The notes under the pieces: generated by a model
What the model saw: the letters and a program-made list of their open reading frames with translations, nothing else
Database searches by the model: none
What the model was told of the DNA's origin: nothing
Source: Dialister sp. CAG:486
Lineage (GTDB): Bacteria > Bacillota > Negativicutes > Veillonellales > Dialisteraceae
Assembly: GCA_000434475.1 (NCBI GenBank)
Contig: FR879508.1
Span: forward strand, 1 to 23,862
Direction of reading: 5' to 3'
DNA length: 23,862 nucleotides
Translations under genes and position numbers: made by a program
In this document: one piece after another, positions 21,945-23,862 of the stretch
Layout of the letters: every line of letters starts with the position of its first letter
How positions within the stretch are numbered: the first letter of the stretch is position 1

Positions 21945-23016
21945 TCGCTTCCCCTTCTTTCATGCGGCGCGCCAGATCCTCTTCCATCAGCCGGTCAAGA
22001 ATCGCGTCCATGTTCCCATTCATGAAATCATCAAGCTGGTAAATACTCATATTGATGCGGTGATCTGTCACGCGGCCCTGCGGGAAATTGTACGTCCTGA
22101 TACGCTCCGAACGGTCGCCGCTGCCGACCTGATTCTTGCGGTCCGCCGCTTCCTTGCTCTGCGACTCCCGCATCGCCTGGTCATAGAGACGAGACTTCAG
22201 GATCTGCAGCGCCTTCTCTTTGTTCTGACGCTGGCTTCGTTCATTCTGACAAGTGACCACCATGCCCGTAGGAAGATGCGTCAGTCGGATCGCCGAAGAC
22301 GTCTTATTGATGTGCTGACCGCCCGCGCCGGAAGAACGATATACATCGATACGCAGGTCTTCGCGGCGCACCTCGATATCTACATCCTCCGCCTCCGGAA
22401 GGACAGCCACCGTGACCGCCGACGTATGCACACGCCCTTGGCTCTCCGTTTCAGGGATACGCTGCACGCGGTGTACGCCGCTCTCGAATTTCAGGATCGA
22501 GTACGCATTCTTCCCTTCGATGGTGCAGGTGACTTCCTTGAACCCACCAAGATCCGTCTCATTCGCATCCGCGATCTCTGCCTTCCAGCCCTTGCGCTCT
22601 GCAAATTTCAGGTACATTTTGAGAAGATCCGATGCAAAGAGCGCCGCCTCCTCGCCGCCCGTACCCGCGCGGATTTCCAGAATGACATTCTTCCCGTCAT
22701 TCGGATCCTTCGGGATCAGCATCTTGTGGATTTCCAGATCCAGCGCATCCCGCTTCTCTTCATTTTCCTTCAGCTCTTCCTTCGCCAGCTCATGGAGATC
22801 GGCCTGCGACTTATCGTCCAGAAGTTCCAGCGCATCCTGGATCCCCTTGAGCGCCTCCTTATATTCTCTATACTTGAAAACGATCTCTCCCAGCTCCGCA
22901 TGCTCCTTCGAGAGCTCTCTCCAGCGGTTCTGATCGGCGATCACCGAAGGATCGCTCAGCTGATCTTCCAGTGCCGTATATCTGGCTTCCATGCCATCTA
23001 ATTTGCTGATCTGCAT
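21934..23016 (-). CDS. prfA: Peptide chain release factor 1
   Basis: Recognises UAA and UAG stop codons and triggers peptide release. The 360-residue product has the PxT codon-recognition tripeptide (Pro-Glu-Thr at 188-190) and GGQ at 232-234 within SSGAGGQHINKTSSA. Length and positions agree with RF1 rather than RF2. CAGGAG lies about 9 nt ahead of the ATG. It is the first gene of the prfA-prmC-ywlC unit; a composite repeat lies between its start and the likely promoter. Confidence 0.97.
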   Translation of the reverse strand: MQISKLDGMEARYTALEDQLSDPSVIADQNRWRELSKEHAELGEIVFKYREYKEALKGIQDALELLDDKSQADLHELAKEELKENEEKRDALDLEIHKMLIPKDPNDGKNVILEIRAGTGGEEAALFASDLLKMYLKFAERKGWKAEIADANETDLGGFKEVTCTIEGKNAYSILKFESGVHRVQRIPETESQGRVHTSAVTVAVLPEAEDVDIEVRREDLRIDVYRSSGAGGQHINKTSSAIRLTHLPTGMVVTCQNERSQRQNKEKALQILKSRLYDQAMRESQSKEAADRKNQVGSGDRSERIRTYNFPQGRVTDHRINMSIYQLDDFMNGNMDAILDRLMEEDLARRMKEGEANGR

Positions 23017-23061
23017 TATGCTTTACTCCTGTTATAAATTTGGTCGTTTGTAGTTTGAACA

Positions 23062-23248
23062 TAGGGATGAGTGGCTAGGGATTAGGTGTGACTGGTGACT
23101 AGTGACTGAAATCGCGGTGTCGTCATTCTGAGCGGAGTGAAATGCCGTATGTTTGCTCATGCGTAATCAAAACAGTGGGAACTGAGTCGAAGAATCTCGA
23201 GCCACGCGGAACCCAGCCCTGAACCCATCAACCTGAACCCTGAACCAT
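23062..23248 (-). repeat. Composite intergenic repeat, copy E (rearranged)
   Basis: Minus-strand order: GGTTCAGGGTTCAGG and GATGGGTTCAGGG units, a block with TCACTCCGCTCAGAATGACG, then CAGTCACTAGTCACCAGTCAC and CCTAATCCCTAGCCACTCATC. The GCGGCGC hairpin and GGCGATGCCC modules are missing. It is likely part of the prfA leader. Confidence 0.8.
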
Positions 23249-23306
23249 AGCCAAAATTTCAAACGGATACTTGAAATATCCATTTCCCCACATATACATC
23301 TTTCCT

Positions 23307-23315
23307 AGTATATCA
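23307..23315 (-). promoter_or_regulatory. Candidate prfA promoter (extended -10)
   Basis: Minus strand TGATATACT directly after the rpmE2 terminator, with a TG extension and no clear -35. If used, the prfA leader would be about 285 nt and would include repeat E. Confidence 0.4.
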
Positions 23316-23326
23316 AAAAAAGGCAA

Positions 23327-23351
23327 TAAAAAACAGGGCTTGCGCCCTGTT
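23327..23351 (-). terminator. Terminator of rpmE2
   Basis: AACAGGGC pairs perfectly with GCCCTGTT over a 4-nt loop, followed on the minus strand by a T-run. It begins 2 nt after the stop codon. Confidence 0.93.
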
Positions 23352-23353
23352 CC

Positions 23354-23605
23354 TTATTCTGCGGATTTGCCGTAACGTTTGTTGAACTTTTCGATACGGC
23401 CACGAGCCTTACCGAAACGCTGCTGTCCTGTATAGAATGGATGGGATTTGCTGCTGATATCGATATTGATCAGCGGGTATTCATTGCCATCTTCCCATTT
23501 TACAGTCTGGTTGGAAGTTGCTGTAGAACGGGTCAGGAAAGAGTAGTCAGCACCGATGTCGCGGAAAACGACTGGATGATAATCCGGATGAAGTCCCTTC
23601 TTCAA
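23354..23605 (-). CDS. rpmE2: Ribosomal protein L31 type B
   Basis: Large-subunit ribosomal protein. The product has the type B pattern [44 protein letters not shown] and [11 protein letters not shown], and no zinc-binding CxxC, so it belongs to the zinc-free form that replaces type A under zinc limitation in some species. I chose a TTG start at 23605, giving 83 residues beginning [15 protein letters not shown] lies 6 nt upstream, and the protein then matches the usual MKxGIHP start. A GTG at 23614 is in frame but is part of that ribosome binding site. It is monocistronic with consensus promoter and terminator. Confidence 0.93.
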   Translation of the reverse strand: MKKGLHPDYHPVVFRDIGADYSFLTRSTATSNQTVKWEDGNEYPLINIDISSKSHPFYTGQQRFGKARGRIEKFNKRYGKSAE

Positions 23606-23645
23606 TTGTTGCACCTCATTTCAACTACATAGATAATTCTTTGCT

Positions 23646-23674
23646 ATTATAACAAACGGGATAGCAGAATGCAA
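23646..23674 (-). promoter_or_regulatory. SigA-type promoter of rpmE2
   Basis: Minus strand TTGCAT (23669-23674), 17-nt spacer, consensus TATAAT (23646-23651). No zinc-responsive operator is obvious around it. Confidence 0.88.
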
Positions 23675-23708
23675 GGGACAAATAGAGAAAGTTTAGAGGA
23701 AAGGGGAG

Positions 23709-23826
23709 CGGGTTCAGGGTTCAGGGTTGTAGTGGCGGCTTCGCCGCAGTGTAAAAGGGGCGATGCCTGAAGGACGTGGGGACAGCCATCCTTTCGTATC
23801 GTCATCCCGAGCGCAGTCGAGTAATG
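23709..23826 (+). repeat. Composite intergenic repeat, copy F (variant, near window end)
   Basis: GCGGGTTCAGGGTTCAGGG, a small hairpin GCGGCTTCGCCGC in place of the usual GCGGCGC module, GGGGCGATGCCTGAAGGACG, and CGTATCGTCATCCCGAGCGC followed by AGTCGAGTAATGC. The tail module is not seen before the window ends. Confidence 0.7.
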
Positions 23827-23862
23827 CTATTAAGTTAAGGAAATCGTTAACTACGTAACGTC

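Noticed and set aside
1..23862. tRNA, rRNA or a complete insertion sequence
   Set aside because: No cloverleaf-like segment, rRNA stretch or transposase gene was recognised anywhere in the window.

Overview
The window looks like chromosomal DNA from a Firmicutes relative, most likely a Negativicutes member of the Veillonella/Dialister type. That is an inference from gene content, since no rRNA is present. The support is a FapR-controlled type II fatty acid operon ending in rnc, YhaN/YhaO-type nuclease genes, and the order prfA-prmC-ywlC-rpiB-ywlG-glyA, which follows the arrangement known from Bacillus and relatives. Almost all genes lie on the minus strand. The plus-strand exceptions are a toxin-antitoxin pair, a FabK-like flavoprotein and a Fic protein, all plausible later additions or independently regulated units.

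Layout. 1-650: no gene, two tandem copies of a composite intergenic repeat. 668-1231 (+): RHH antitoxin and RelE/ParE toxin with promoter and operator. 1284-8508 (-): the lipid operon in transcription order fapR-plsX-fabH-fabD-fabG-acpP-fabF-rnc. It makes acyl-ACP from malonyl-CoA, feeds phospholipid synthesis through PlsX, and is sensed by FapR through malonyl-CoA. Accessory-carboxylase genes, fabZ and a canonical fabI are absent here. 8518-8999: regulatory region between fapR and a divergent FabK-like enzyme (9000-10058). 10225-11364 (+): Fic gene behind a perfect 15-bp inverted repeat. 11383-11609: remnant resembling a phage tail-assembly chaperone. 11933-16188 (-): yhaO-yhaN, a nuclease/ATPase pair. 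16483-18273 (-): rpmF and glyA with separate promoters and a structured glyA leader. 18534-18649: possible small RNA. 18773-23016 (-): ywlG, rpiB, ywlC, prmC and prfA (ribose phosphate isomerisation, t6A tRNA modification, release-factor methylation and translation termination). 23354-23605 (-): ribosomal protein L31 type B.

The most striking non-gene signal is a family of composite intergenic repeats of about 110-330 bp, built from the same modules in the same order. There are at least seven copies in both orientations, two of them inside the lipid operon. Other observations worth checking are a 40-bp tandem duplication that shifts the frame of the ywlG C-terminus, paired TTATCA-N5-TGATAA palindromes that could be the local FapR operators, a Fic autoregulation site, a possible -1 frameshift site in the phage remnant, and a glyA leader with T-box-like elements. 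No CRISPR array, tRNA, rRNA or complete insertion sequence was seen.
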